From Gordius sp. MW1 (Eukaryota > Nematomorpha > Gordioida > Gordea > Gordiidae), in contig OZ038530.1 of NCBI GenBank assembly GCA_964036665.1, positions 21,474,001 to 21,538,000 on the forward strand: a DNA stretch of 64,000 nucleotides, read 5' to 3'. The notes beneath the pieces were generated by a model. That model was not told the DNA's origin. It searched no databases and saw nothing but the letters and a program-made list of their open reading frames with translations. Below are positions 11,501 to 22,047 of this stretch, piece after piece (within the stretch, counting starts at the first letter, position 1; the number at the start of each line of letters is the position of its first letter). The position numbers and the translations under genes are program-made.

Positions 11501-14500
11501 TTAAATACATTGAAAAAGGGTCATTACTTAACAATGAACTCCCAGAAATTTGGTACATAATAATGTGGTGAAGTTGATCATCTATAAATAAGTACACAAC
11601 AGTTACCGATAAATTTCGTATATATCTGTTTTAAGTTGCTCTAGAAGCTAGTTTGCGTTTATAAGTTTAGATAGGTTGGCTGAAATTTTATATCCGATAG
11701 ATTTTATCACATAAAATTTTAAAGATGGAAAATTTTAGCCAACATGAAAAGTGGCTGTTTTTAGATCTTTATAATAATAATATTGTGGTACATAATCTAA
11801 AAGGCTAAATGTGGTGTTTGTTTCCATAAAATCTAATGTTTATAGGGTGCTTTGTTTTATGTTCTCATATTTTAAACTAATTTTCAACCTATTCAATCGT
11901 TTTAACTTAGTGATGGGAGCCGGTAAAAATAAAGCGTACGATCCGGATGAGTCTGCCAAGAGAAGGATAGCCGAACGCGAAGCCAGGAGGTTCGGCTATT
12001 TTTATCCTTGTTTGATTAAAGCGTTGTCATATATCTTTTTTGCAAAGTATTTCTAATTAAATTATTTGCAAATTGAAAAAGCCGAGAAACCCTTGATTAT
12101 TTATTAACGTACATAAACTGCTATTTTATAATATACATCCGTGTTCATGGGCGTAGCCAGGGGGTGGAACGGAGGGGCGGCTGCCATCCTCTAAATCCAA
12201 ATAACATTTAAAATTTCAAAAATTTATTATTTTGCCCTTCCCTAAATCATTATTGCTCCCCTCTAAATCCAATCCTGGCTACGCCCATCGGCTATACTCC
12301 TTTATGAGAAAAGATCAAAAAACTTGTAATCAGCGAAAACAACGTTTTGAGTTATAAAATATAAAATAACCTCAATTTTACAGCGATGTATTTGTAGGAT
12401 CTATTCAGACTTAAATATTTATAATTTTGAATGCTAAATATATTACGATCTAGTTATAAGTATAAACTTAAATTTTCTTTGGAATATATATTTTAAAAAT
12501 TATTTTGTAGTTAAAAGAAAAATGTTTATGTGATTATTTTTTATTATTAAATTTTGTATCTATTAAAGGGGAAGGAGGCGGAGAGCTAGGGAAAATTTGC
12601 CTTTGAAAGATACTACAACCACACCCCATTACGAAGGAATGTCTAGTGACGATGAAGAAATCAGAGCGGAATCTACGGCTTTCGCAACTCAAAAAAGTAA
12701 ATTTTTATTTTAATAGCGACATCTGTATCTTTGTTTAATTTGAAAAATTTGCTATGAAAACTTTTATAGATCTTAAAATTAAAAGAATTTACGTTATGCT
12801 GGTTATCAAAGTACTTTAAATAGCTAATAAATTATAAAATTATTAATAAGATAACGTTGACTTATTGAAAAATTTAAATTGTGTTAGTGTAAAGATACCC
12901 TTTAAACATATATAGATATAACAAATTAAAATTTTAATTTTTGCCTTAGAATTATTATTGGACGAATGTGAAAAAGTTTTTGAAGATACGCTAGAGGAAT
13001 ACTGTACTTTGGATAAAATTTTGGATAAATTTTTGGCGTGGAAAAGTAGCTACCCCGATACCTATCAAGGAGCTTACGTTAATTTATGCTTAGTGAAGAT
13101 ATGCGAAAATTTGCTGAGGCACTCCCTTTTAAGCCACGATTTTTGTGAGGTATGAGAAGCATTACAGCTTAATTATATTTACTTTTGTTTGTTCTTTGTC
13201 ATTTAATTTTATAAATGAAAAGAAAGAAAAGATTAATGAAAAGTGTTTATCACAAAAATCAATTAACCACGGAAAACGTTTAATTTTATTCACTTTAACG
13301 AAATTCATTTTATTAATTAATCAACTTTGTTATTAAAACCAATAGTTTTATTCCTACCTTCTTTATTTATTATAACTGAATAACATAATTCATAATGTCC
13401 GTAGCCGCGTGAAGGTAAGGTTTCTGATAAAAATAACCCGCAAAAATGCCTTATATTAATATGCGCGAGAATTCTTCGATACGCGAACGCGATTACAAAA
13501 TGTTGTGTGTTTACAGTACAACGATTTCCTTAATGCACGCTTGACTTGCCGCGCAGCTGGCATTACGCGGCTTTTAACAAAGCTAGGGGGAGAGAGGGGA
13601 GAGGGTAACGAAGGATAGGAGAGGGGGCCACAACAATGAAAAATATATGTTATTTAGGTTGGTGGGTTGGTTTGATTTTGTTGTTTTTTTTTCTTGGGAA
13701 ATTAGAGTGTTTAAAATGAAAATATGGTTTAATTTGTTATTTTATAATACGGAAAAGGTAGTTTTAATGTTGGTAGTTCTCTTAAAGACTTATAGCAATA
13801 TTAAATTTATTTTCATTTAAAAATTTTGCAATATACATTAAAAAATAGGAAATTTGGACCTAGGAGGTAACTTAGGCTAGGTATTTGCCAATATATTATA
13901 TAGATGATAATAATTAAAAAATTACAAATTATAAGGTAAAATATACTCTTTGATTCAAAGATATTATTAATTTCATTTTCATCCTTATTTTTTCTATTCT
14001 GTGTGATGAAATAGGAAAAATATGTAGTCCAAGAAACACCTTGGCTTATTCCATTGCTGCGCTACTGTGGACCTGGTGATGGGTCTATCATGAATTTAAA
14101 AGTCGAAGAAGATGACAGAATAGTTATTGTGCCTAATCTCATAGCCGACGTTTTCATCCCCAAACTTACATGTATTTTTTTGTATTGTTTCTTAATTCAT
14201 CCCCAAACTTACATGTATTTTTTCGATTGTTTCTTGATTTTAATAATTATGATATTTTTATAGCTTTTTACAAATAGTTATTGTGATAGGTAACTAATGC
14301 TCTGGACGAAACATTGAATTACTTTCATTGTTTTATCATTTGATTCAGAGTATCAACTAAAATTTTTAAAGTTTTTTATTCGATAACACATTTTACTTTT
14401 TTGATTATTTTATTATTAATGTTTTTCCTAATCTTAGTAATTTAACACAATACCATTGAGTTAAATTGATAATTTATATCTTTGTTTGGTGGCTTTTAAA

Positions 14501-16867
14501 TTTAATATAATATTGTGTTTGATGGTTTAAATATATTAAAACAAATTACTTTATAATATTTTAGTTTTCATCCAAAACGTATATGATCCCCTTTCCACTC
14601 GACAAACCGAAAACTTAGTCAGTTTAATAGGGGAAATAGCTAATTATTGTCCCTCTTTCAACGCAGACGATCGTGGAACTCGGGTAAACTAATTTGTATT
14701 TCGAAAAACAAATTTGCACAAATTCATTTCTATATAAAAACTAACGTTATTAAGCAAACAAAATTTATATAATACCTTCATATATTATATCTCGCTATTA
14801 ATTAGTGATGCAAAGTAAATAACTAGCTAAAAAATTCTCAATATTAAATGAATAAAACTTCTATAAAGTCCAATTAAATGTTCGAGAAATATTGTTCAAT
14901 TGAGTATTAAACAGGTGTTTCGATAACTTATTATGAACATTCGGAATTTTAAAACTTTTATATGTATCAAACGTTAAAAATTTGTTCTGTAATAATAAAT
15001 GTTATCTCTTGCCAAATCATATAATAATTTGTTTAACCATTTATGCTTTTGTAGAAAATACTTAGAACATTGCACAATTATATTTGTTACGTGTTTAAAT
15101 TGCAGGACTTTTACAAGATTATTCAAGAAAAATTTATCAAATCACTCGAAAACGACATATACCTACCTGTATATCCTCCAAAGTATGATTTAAATTAAAT
15201 ATAAATAACTTATATCCCATTGTTTTATATGTTATTTTGAATCTATTCTTAATTTTAAGAAAAGAAAATACATGAATACAAATCTTATAGAGATTTATGC
15301 CATGCAAATCTTAGATTTTTTATATAATTGTATTTAACATACCCAGAGGAATAATTAACTTATATTCTTCGTTTGGTTGTAGCGTAATGGAAAGCAAAAA
15401 TTCTGCCGTTATAAATTACCACAATCGTCAATTTTGGACTTGCATCAAGGTAAATACATGCGCTCTTATTCTAAATAAGATGATGAGGTATTTTGAAATA
15501 TTAGGGCAGTCTAAAAGTAGTAGACCTTTCAACAAAGATTAAAATTCATTAAAATAATAAATTTTAACTTGTGTTTTGAACTTTTAAATCAAATAATAAG
15601 TTTCTTTGTTTTTATTGTTATGTTAAACCTTCTTTTTGGCTGATGCAATATAGCTCATGGAAAATGTCTTGACCTGGAAGGACCTAATGTCGGAAGAACT
15701 TATCAAGGAATTAGCTTTCGACGGCATACTCAATCGATATTTAATCCTAGCCTTTCAAAATTCTCCAATCAATAAAGGCGTTTACGAGAAATGTTTGAGG
15801 GTTAGTTAGACAAAAGAAAATTTTAGAGATGGGTTTAGCAAAAGTTTATTAAACTAAAGTTTTTTGCACAGTTTTATTGAATTTTAATTTCTTTTTTGTT
15901 TGTAAATCAACATAGTTCAAAAACGTGCTTTATTTTGCCAAAATTTTGGGACTGAAATGTTTCATGAGGTTGTAAAAGCATAATCTGCCAAAATATTTAG
16001 CGAGGTTCGTTAAAAAAGATTCTTACAAATGCTATGAAATGTATTGAGCCTGCCATGTTAAATTTTGCAAATTTTAACGTTTTTGTTAAATTTTGCAAAT
16101 TTTAACGTTTTTGTTAAATTTGCGTTTTTGAGTTTGCAAAATATAGTTAGAATTGGAATACCCTCTTAGAATTTTGTATAAATTTTGGCTACGATCATGT
16201 TGTGACTTTTTTGGTTTGACCATTTTAACTTTTTCGAACTTGACTGTAATTTAGCTAATGTATATATATTATGCGTTTTTTAATTTTATGAGCAAGTCGC
16301 GATTACATATTTCTGTTTGACAGCTTTTGAAGCCTATGGTAGTTGTTTCTTAAAGTTATTGTTATGTTTGACATTAACGAAAAATATCACCAGCGAGAGG
16401 TTTATTTGCTAGTGATGCATCTAAAATCTTTTTTTTATGATTTGACATCTAAATTTAAATCTTACAAAATGTAATTTAATTTTTTTTTATACCTTTTTAA
16501 TGTTTTAATTGGTTTGTATCTCTCATAGATTGGTCGTAATTTGAAAAGCTTAAACACGATCAATGACAAAGGAGAAATTATGTCTGAATTTCAACCATTT
16601 TGGCGTTACCTCAATTACCTCGTTGAAAAAATTCGGGAATTTTCATCCTCAAGTCTACATACCGAATTTTATCCTTATGATAAAGAGTAATATTTTTTTC
16701 ATAACTTTTCATTCATTTTTTCTTTATTTTTTTATTTATTGAAAATTAATATTTTCGTAATTAATAATGATGTTTTTTATTTATAAATTTTTTATTTGTT
16801 TAGAGAAATACTGGAAACTTTAGGGCAGCTGATCAATAATATAGCGAAAAAACGGAAAAAGAAATGA
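5513..16867 (+). CDS. PAXBP1: PAXBP1 / GCFC-family protein, 18 coding exons
   Basis: Exons: 5513-5815, 5859-5949, 6256-6448, 6916-7133, 7961-8028, 9028-9206, 9885-10074, 10900-11023, 11911-11989, 12569-12696, 12950-13149, 14015-14171, 14565-14683, 15106-15182, 15383-15449, 15654-15800, 16529-16686, 16804-16867. They join to 2562 nt in one frame, giving 853 residues (human about 917). Order matches PAXBP1: basic/acidic N-terminus with SLLSFEDE (about 44-51), GDIPTPAQIHAARKQRQ (about 133), RLIREDEND, DKWEREQIMKGTNIPQ (about 276-291), a coiled segment ending YVEDLVECHNEK (about 403-414), KRRIAEREARR, GMSSDDEE, then the GCFC domain from VFEDTLEEY (about 531) to a lysine-rich end. The family links PAX3/7 to H3K4 methylation in vertebrates and is nuclear. 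The start is chosen because the first residues resemble the basic family N-terminus. The exon 8 donor (A/GTCGGT) is weak but preserves frame; the better-looking CG/GTAATT at 11027 does not. Confidence 0.94.
7440..7582. repeat. MITE, CCAGCCGTTTTT family, intron 4 of PAXBP1
   Basis: The block ends with GACCAAACAAAACCCAGCC, the signature of a family present at least eight times in the window. The left terminus is worn. Confidence 0.65.
8776..8903. repeat. MITE, GGGCGTAGCC family, intron 5 of PAXBP1
   Basis: It opens with GTGGGCCTAGCGAGCATTGG, followed by a G run, the AAATTTAAGCCATAATTTTA core and a degenerate inverted end. Related copies are at 10625, 12146, 17960, 39229 and 63859. Confidence 0.75.
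9352..9530. repeat. MITE, CCAGCCGTTTTT family, intron 6 of PAXBP1
   Basis: Internal TTTCGACTAAGCCTAGAGGT matches other copies. It is bounded by ATCACTAGTAGTGATG on the left and ACAACACTAATCACTAGTG on the right, so an ATCACTAGT motif flanks both ends. Confidence 0.7.
9652..9846. repeat. MITE, CCAGCCGTTTTT family, intron 6 of PAXBP1
   Basis: Left end GTTGTTAAACTGCTGGATCT and right end CCCAGCCGTTTTTACAACAC form terminal inverted repeats. Internal GGTCTG and GTCGAC motifs match the family. Confidence 0.8.
10187..10408. repeat. MITE, CCAGCCGTTTTT family, intron 7 of PAXBP1
   Basis: It starts TGTTGTAAAAACGGCTGGGT and ends with the inverted ACACAGCCGTTCCTTCAACG. This is the clearest terminal inverted repeat pair of this family in the window. 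Confidence 0.82.
10625..10797. repeat. MITE, GGGCGTAGCC family, intron 7 of PAXBP1
   Basis: Left end CATGGGCCTAGCCAGCATCG and right end TCCTTGGCTACTCCCAT form a terminal inverted repeat. The interior has the CTAATGATTTAGG block and G/C homopolymer runs typical of the family. Confidence 0.85.
11275..11350 (-). repeat. 3'-UTR fragment of the PD-(D/E)XK-type RT element, intron 8 of PAXBP1
   Basis: TTATTAAATGGTATACAAAA followed by ATTACATACACGACT matches, in reverse orientation, the segment after the ORF relic in the copies at 40355-41310 and 62560-62945. Confidence 0.6.
12146..12288. repeat. MITE, GGGCGTAGCC family, intron 9 of PAXBP1
   Basis: Left end CATGGGCGTAGCCAGGG and right end CCTGGCTACGCCCAT are near-perfect inverted repeats around a 140-bp element containing CCTCTAAATCCAA twice. 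It is the cleanest member of this family here. Confidence 0.9.
14153..14238 (+). repeat. 43-bp tandem duplication over the exon 12 splice donor of PAXBP1
   Basis: The unit from TTCATCCCCAAACTTACATG to its GATTGTTTCTTG/TATTGTTTCTTA end is repeated with a 43-bp period (14153-14195 and 14196-14238). Each copy holds the same donor, ACAT/GTATTT, at 14172 and 14215. Use of the first keeps the reading frame; use of the second adds 43 nt and shifts it. Confidence 0.9.
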
Positions 16868-17225
16868 AGCTGCTTCGTTATTATTTAGCGTTATTTAAAT
16901 GTAAATTTTATGTATAAATTGGTGGTTAAAAAAATTGCTTCATAAAGTTTAGTCTCCATTTCCAAGCTCTTCGTTCTTATCCTCTAATGAGGTTAATGAA
17001 TAACGAACAAATTCGATTTTTAAATTATAACAACATTTTCAATTTCCGGCACCAGTTATTATTTGGTAGATTAATCATGTTATAAAATGAGCTCATTTTT
17101 CACTTATAACTGCTTCAAATATATGATTTTAAATTAGATTTTTTATTTATGATGCTTAAGTTTTTTTTATTTTAAGAAAGATGTTGGGCCTTAATTTGAA
17201 AATTTAAAAGGGAAACAAGGCACGG
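16868..17225. other. 3' flank of PAXBP1, no gene seen
   Basis: AT-rich sequence after the stop codon at 16865-16867. It probably includes the 3' UTR; no defined polyadenylation site is claimed. Confidence 0.5.
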
Positions 17226-17665
17226 GCTGATCACTTTTGCAGGGTTTTAGGGACTAGCTAGCAGTGAGCAGAAATAACCGGGCCAGTAACTGTCGGAAAT
17301 TAAACTTTTGGGCAGGCACCCTAACTAGATTCGGGTTCAATTACTGATTTTTTAATATATTATATTATTTTGTCATTGATTGCATAACATTTAGTTCTTA
17401 GCCCAAAAAATCGTGAAGTTTAAAATTTTTGCAATCTAACAAAAGTAGTGGTAATATTTAAAAACTCATCATTTCGGGCGGGATGGCTCTAATGATTCGG
17501 GCTTGGCCGGACGGACAATATAGCTAAAAACCGGGCCGGGTCGGACAGAAAAATTTGAACTTATCTGACCTCTGGTAGCTATTAGAAAACATGGAAATGT
17601 ATTTATATTTGAACAAAATTTTAAAGCCCTTAAAAATTGCCCCTCTCTAACCATTTGACGTGTGG
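17226..17665. repeat. CGGGC-rich degenerate element
   Basis: GC-rich ends (GGCACGGGCTGATC with ACCGGGCC on the left, CGGGCTTGGCCGGAC with ACCGGGCCGGGTCGG on the right) enclose an AT-rich core. The composition matches the better preserved hAT-like element at 30921-31581, so this is probably an older relative. Confidence 0.55.
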
Positions 17666-17724
17666 ATCAATATTTCGGCCTCCTGGTATTTAATAGCAAG
17701 AAAACCAGGTACGTATAATTACTA

Positions 17725-17785
17725 GTGTTTAAAACGGCTGGATTTTGTTTGGTCGGCCTTTGGTTTGAGTCGACTAATAATAATT
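17725..17785. repeat. MITE end, CCAGCCGTTTTT family
   Basis: One terminus only: ACTAGTGTTTAAAACGGCTG followed by TTTGTTTGGTCGGCC and GAGTCGACTA. Confidence 0.7.
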
Positions 17786-17959
17786 ACCATTTAATTGCTG
17801 AGAGAAATTGTCTACAAAATGTTAACTCGAACTTAAATAAAGAAATGACAAAGCATTCTTTAAAAGCGCTTGATACTTGATATAAAATCGCTATATTTAA
17901 ACAATAAGTACCGATAACTTTTGTCACACCACGCCTAATGAAACAATCCCTCTTATCGA

Positions 17960-18114
17960 GGTTATAGCCAGCATTGGAATTAGAGGGGGGCAAATGATTT
18001 AGGGATAAGCAAAACAATCATTTTTTGAATTTTAGCCATAATTTTAATAAATACGAAATTTCGGATTTAGGGGGGGGCAGTCGCCCCCTGCCTTTCCCCC
18101 TTGGTTACGCCCAT
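17960..18114. repeat. MITE, GGGCGTAGCC family
   Basis: The left end has GGTTATAGCCAGCATTGG and the right end TTGGTTACGCCCATG, with the family core TTTTAGCCATAATTTTAAT between them. Confidence 0.82.
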
Positions 18115-18354
18115 GCCTTTTATGTAACATAATTTTGACCATATTTGAATTGGTATTGGCTCTTGACGATTATTATACTCGTTTATTGAATATTATATGC
18201 ATCATTTTTTAATTGACAATAAAAAAATGTTTGACAGTAGTATGGATTGATTAAGAGAATTTGCTCATCTTGCCCGTATTCATCGATTGGTTTAAATTTT
18301 AGAATGTTTTAAAATCATCTTTTAAATTTACAAAATACCTATTATAATTTTTTA

Positions 18355-18480
18355 ATCAAAGAGGGGCGAGGGAGTGTTTGGATCTCATTTCGGTATCGAA
18401 AGGGAAATCTCGTCGCGACTTATAAAAATATCGGTCTCAGGTCGCCGTGACGAGAAATTTCAACAAGTCTCGACTAAAAA
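18355..18480. repeat. CGAGACGAGA-type GC-rich repeat fragment
   Basis: It contains GGATCTCATTTCGGTATCG, AATCTCGTCGCGAC and CCGTGACGAGAAATTTC, related to the ends of the hAT-like elements at 18892-20427 and 44757-46612. Confidence 0.5.
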
Positions 18481-18891
18481 AATTTGTTTATACTACATAT
18501 TTTCTCCTGATTTATCTAAATTATTATAAAAGTAAAAAAATTGTAATCAATATGGCAAACCATTTTTTCAATTAAAAGCCATTCATTGTAAAGATACATT
18601 TATCTTCTACACTACTTTACTGGAATGTAATATAAATAAAGGGTTTTATTAATGGGGTAAATTTACATTTTTGTTAAAGCTATCATGTCTGCCAGATAAA
18701 TAGCATTGCTACTGGAATAGGAAAATAAGACTGTGAGGTTTTGAATTTGCAAGTATATAATTTTATAACAAACACTTTTAGTTTCTAAAAGTAAACTATT
18801 CCAGCATCGATGAACCCATCGCAGAATATTTCTTGATCCATTTTTTAAATTGTTTCGAAATAACAATTTACTATTAAAGATTATGCTTATG

Positions 18892-20427
18892 TAGTGATGC
18901 AAACCCGAGACGAGATGATACGAGATTTTTCCGGCGAGATCTTGGCTTAATTTTTTATAGATAATAAAATTTTAGGGAACCGGTCAAAGGAGCACAGAAA
19001 TAGGGAACTCGTCATGATTGCTCAGGATGAATTTAACATATTGTCTTAGCACAAAATATTTTATATTATCATGTCCTAGTGAAATCATAACAAGTAAATA
19101 TATGGGCTAGGGTAAGGGTTTGGGTTATAATAACAAAGTGTGCTCCTTTCCTGATGAGCTCCTTCCCCCACTCAAATTTTAGTAACGTTATTCGTGCATT
19201 TTTATTTTGTGTGATTCACATTAAGGTAATAGATGTAAATCAATATGGTTGGAGTATATTTAATATTAAAAAAGCACCCAAATGTAGTAAATATTATATA
19301 TTTTTGCAAAAAAATTAAATTTTGGTAGTTTGAGTTTATTGCCCTATGTATGAGTGGCTCCTAGGGTATGTGAATAATTTAATAATATATCTATATATTT
19401 GTATTCATCGTTATATAGTGATTTTAACCTTAAAATCAGTTGAGTTCTGATGGTGTAGTAAATATTACTAAAGCATTTTAAAATTTCTCAATTTCTCATC
19501 CGGCCGATGTGGTAATTAAATTGGTGGTTACTTAATTTGCATAATTATCCATATTAAGTTAAGGTAGCTCGAAATTTTGAGCACCATAGCTACATCTGTG
19601 CCTGCCAAACGATTATTAATAAATTTTAATGACACCGTAATAGATTAAATCATGAAAGTTTTTATGCCTTAACTGATAGTATACCTCCTAAACTTCGAAC
19701 CTTAAAAACACATAATGCAGGTGCCAATTTACTAAGATTTCTTTTTATAAATATTTATCTTATTAAAATGTTACACTCGCACTTTATGTTTATACGTTAT
19801 AGTAAACATGCAATAAACTCTATGGGCTTTAATTGATGGTACCAACAATGGACTAACAAATTTGAGTTAAATTAAATAAACAAAGGGTCTAATGTGACTT
19901 TAGACGTGAAACGGTCTCAATTAACCCAAATTTTTCGTAAACTTATAAATTTCTATTTATATTTGACAAACATATTAAATTTGATACAAATGGTATATTT
20001 GTTCAAACCAGAAAATTTAATCTTCTATACTTCAAGTTTATTTATAGTTTTTTTTGTTTCATTTGCACTTTCTATAGAAAATGTTAAGTCGGGCTTCGGG
20101 CGGCCTGTACAGGGCAATACCTAAAGGCAATTCATATGTTAATGAAAACTACTAAACTTTCAATTTTACGCCTATATATATTTTATATTTCTACTTGGGG
20201 TGTTTAATCCAATATTAAATGTCTTCCAATTATATGAATACACTTTTAATATTTTAAATGTGAATTCTATAAAATAAAAATACACAATTATATTCTATAC
20301 ATGATTATGATTGTTAATGAAGAAATTTTAAACCGTGATCTCATATAACCTCGTCTCGATTTCGGCTCAATTTTCCAAGTTCTTGTAAGACGACACGAGA
20401 CATATTTCTCAAAATTTCAGCATCACG
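18892..20427. mobile_element. hAT-like element with TAGTGATGC ends (non-autonomous)
   Basis: The left end TAGTGATGCAAACCCGAGAC and the inverted right end GTGATGCTGAAATTTTGAG, with CGAGAC/CTCGTGTCG subterminal repeats, resemble the element at 44757-46612. No transposase frame is seen between them, and no target duplication could be matched. A small CGGGC-rich patch (20085-20118) lies inside. Confidence 0.45.
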
Positions 20428-20982
20428 GGTTTATTTTCTACGTTTCAACCCCCCCCCCCTTAAAGAACACTACTGGAGTTATATGCAAAAGGTGCATATA
20501 AGCACTAATAACCTAAAACCTTTATCATGGCTAAACAGATAACCAGTCGATTTAATTAGTGGAAGCTATAAGCTAAATGTAATGAATGTTTGGAATATTT
20601 CTAGGAATATTGTTTGTATTTGAGGTATTTTCGAACTCAAATGCACAATTCTTTTTCTCATACGCAATTTTAACCGAACATTACAACCCCCTAACTTACA
20701 TTAGATTAATTCTCACCTATAAGTTGATACTGTCCATATGCTTAAATTATAGAAATATATTTTAAAACATTGAAGGATGCAAATTATAAGCAATGTCTTT
20801 GAGTAAAATCTCATAGAATGTTAATAGCATCTACATAGTGGATATTTATACTCCATGCCCTGCACAATAGTTTATTTTTTATGTTATCAAATCTTTTATA
20901 TTTTGATTATAAATTTGTAACGAATTGATTATTAATTGTTTTATATCAGCAATGTGATAGAGAATAAATTAAAAGTTGTAAA
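20428..20982. other. 5' flank of RBM48, nothing defined
   Basis: AT-rich sequence with one C9 run near 20450. No promoter element is clear enough to call. Confidence 0.5.
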
Positions 20983-21488
20983 ATGCTTGAGCACCACGAA
21001 AAAGCCTCTTATTGTGAAACACGACCTTTATACCGTGCCTCTAAAAAGCTGACCTCGGTGAAAGTATCTAAATAATGGTTTCTTTATTTTTTAAGGTTTT
21101 TACAATCAGTTCGGAATCTCAACATTTAATTATTCAAAATGTTCCTGATATAAATCTGAGTGAAGAATTGCAAAATTTATTAAAACCCTATGGAAAAATA
21201 TTAGGTTTTAAACAATTGAAAGATTATCCTTCTGAGCAATTTTCTACAGCATTTTATATTAAGTTTGAAAACTTTCACCAATCCAAGTATTTATTTAAAA
21301 TAAATCTGTTGTATAAATTAAGACTTGTTAAACAAAAATTTGATGAATATTCCTTTTTTGGATCATTATTACACATATGTTATGCACCAGAATATGAAAG
21401 TGTTGAAGAAACAATAGCTAAATTTAATATGCATTTAAAAGATGTAATAAACAGAACTTCTGATTATAACAAATACAAAGATAAATAA
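20983..21488 (+). CDS. RBM48: RBM48-like RRM protein, with two ultra-short introns
   Basis: Exon 1 is 20983-21063, exon 2 is 21096-21286 and exon 3 is 21323-21488, giving 145 residues. The product matches the N-terminal RRM region of RBM48, a subunit of the minor (U12) spliceosome that works with ARMC7: HHEKASYCETRPLYR (about 4-18), then VFTISSESQHLIIQNVP (about 28-44) and, after the RRM, FFGSLLHICYAPEYESVEET (about 95-115). The first intron is 32 nt. The second is 36 nt and in frame; without removing it the protein gains 12 residues, while splicing restores the exact spacing of the human protein between the FENF and QKFDE segments. The stop follows soon after the RRM, so the long C-terminal tail of vertebrate RBM48 (about 367 residues) is absent or lies in unrecognised exons. 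Confidence 0.88.
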
Positions 21489-22047
21489 AATTGTGTTAAT
21501 TATCAAATAATATTATTTAACAAAAGTAATGAAATGGCAAATAATAAGATAATTTAAATTACAAAATTTGTTTTTCCTATAGGATCTTTGTCCTATTATT
21601 CACAAAACACTACCTAAATTTTCAGTATATATAATTGATTAAAGAAATCCATATAATTAGATTAGGTACTAATATAAAGGGATACATTTTAAAAGATAGT
21701 TATTTCGATATTACATGTAAACTTTGAATTGTTTATGCATTGTTTAGAAAAAAGAGATTATAAATATTTAAGGGCAAATTTTAATAGGCAACATAAAAGA
21801 GAATGACTGCTTAATTGAATATAATTACAAATTTTTGTACTCTTAAAACCTATAATTTTCAACATTCTCTTATAAATATAATTGTAAACACAAACAACTA
21901 TATTTAAATATTAACAAATAATGGAAAATTATACTGTTGGTGATAACAAATGCAATTATAATACTGAAAGGTGATGAAGCAAAAACAATAAATATAAACG
22001 AAAACAAGTTCACAATTTGTGAATTCAATAGCAAAGATTTATTAAAA
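21489..22047. other. Convergent intergenic space between RBM48 and CRYL1
   Basis: AT-rich sequence holding the 3' ends of two genes that face each other. No further exon of either gene was recognised. Confidence 0.6.
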
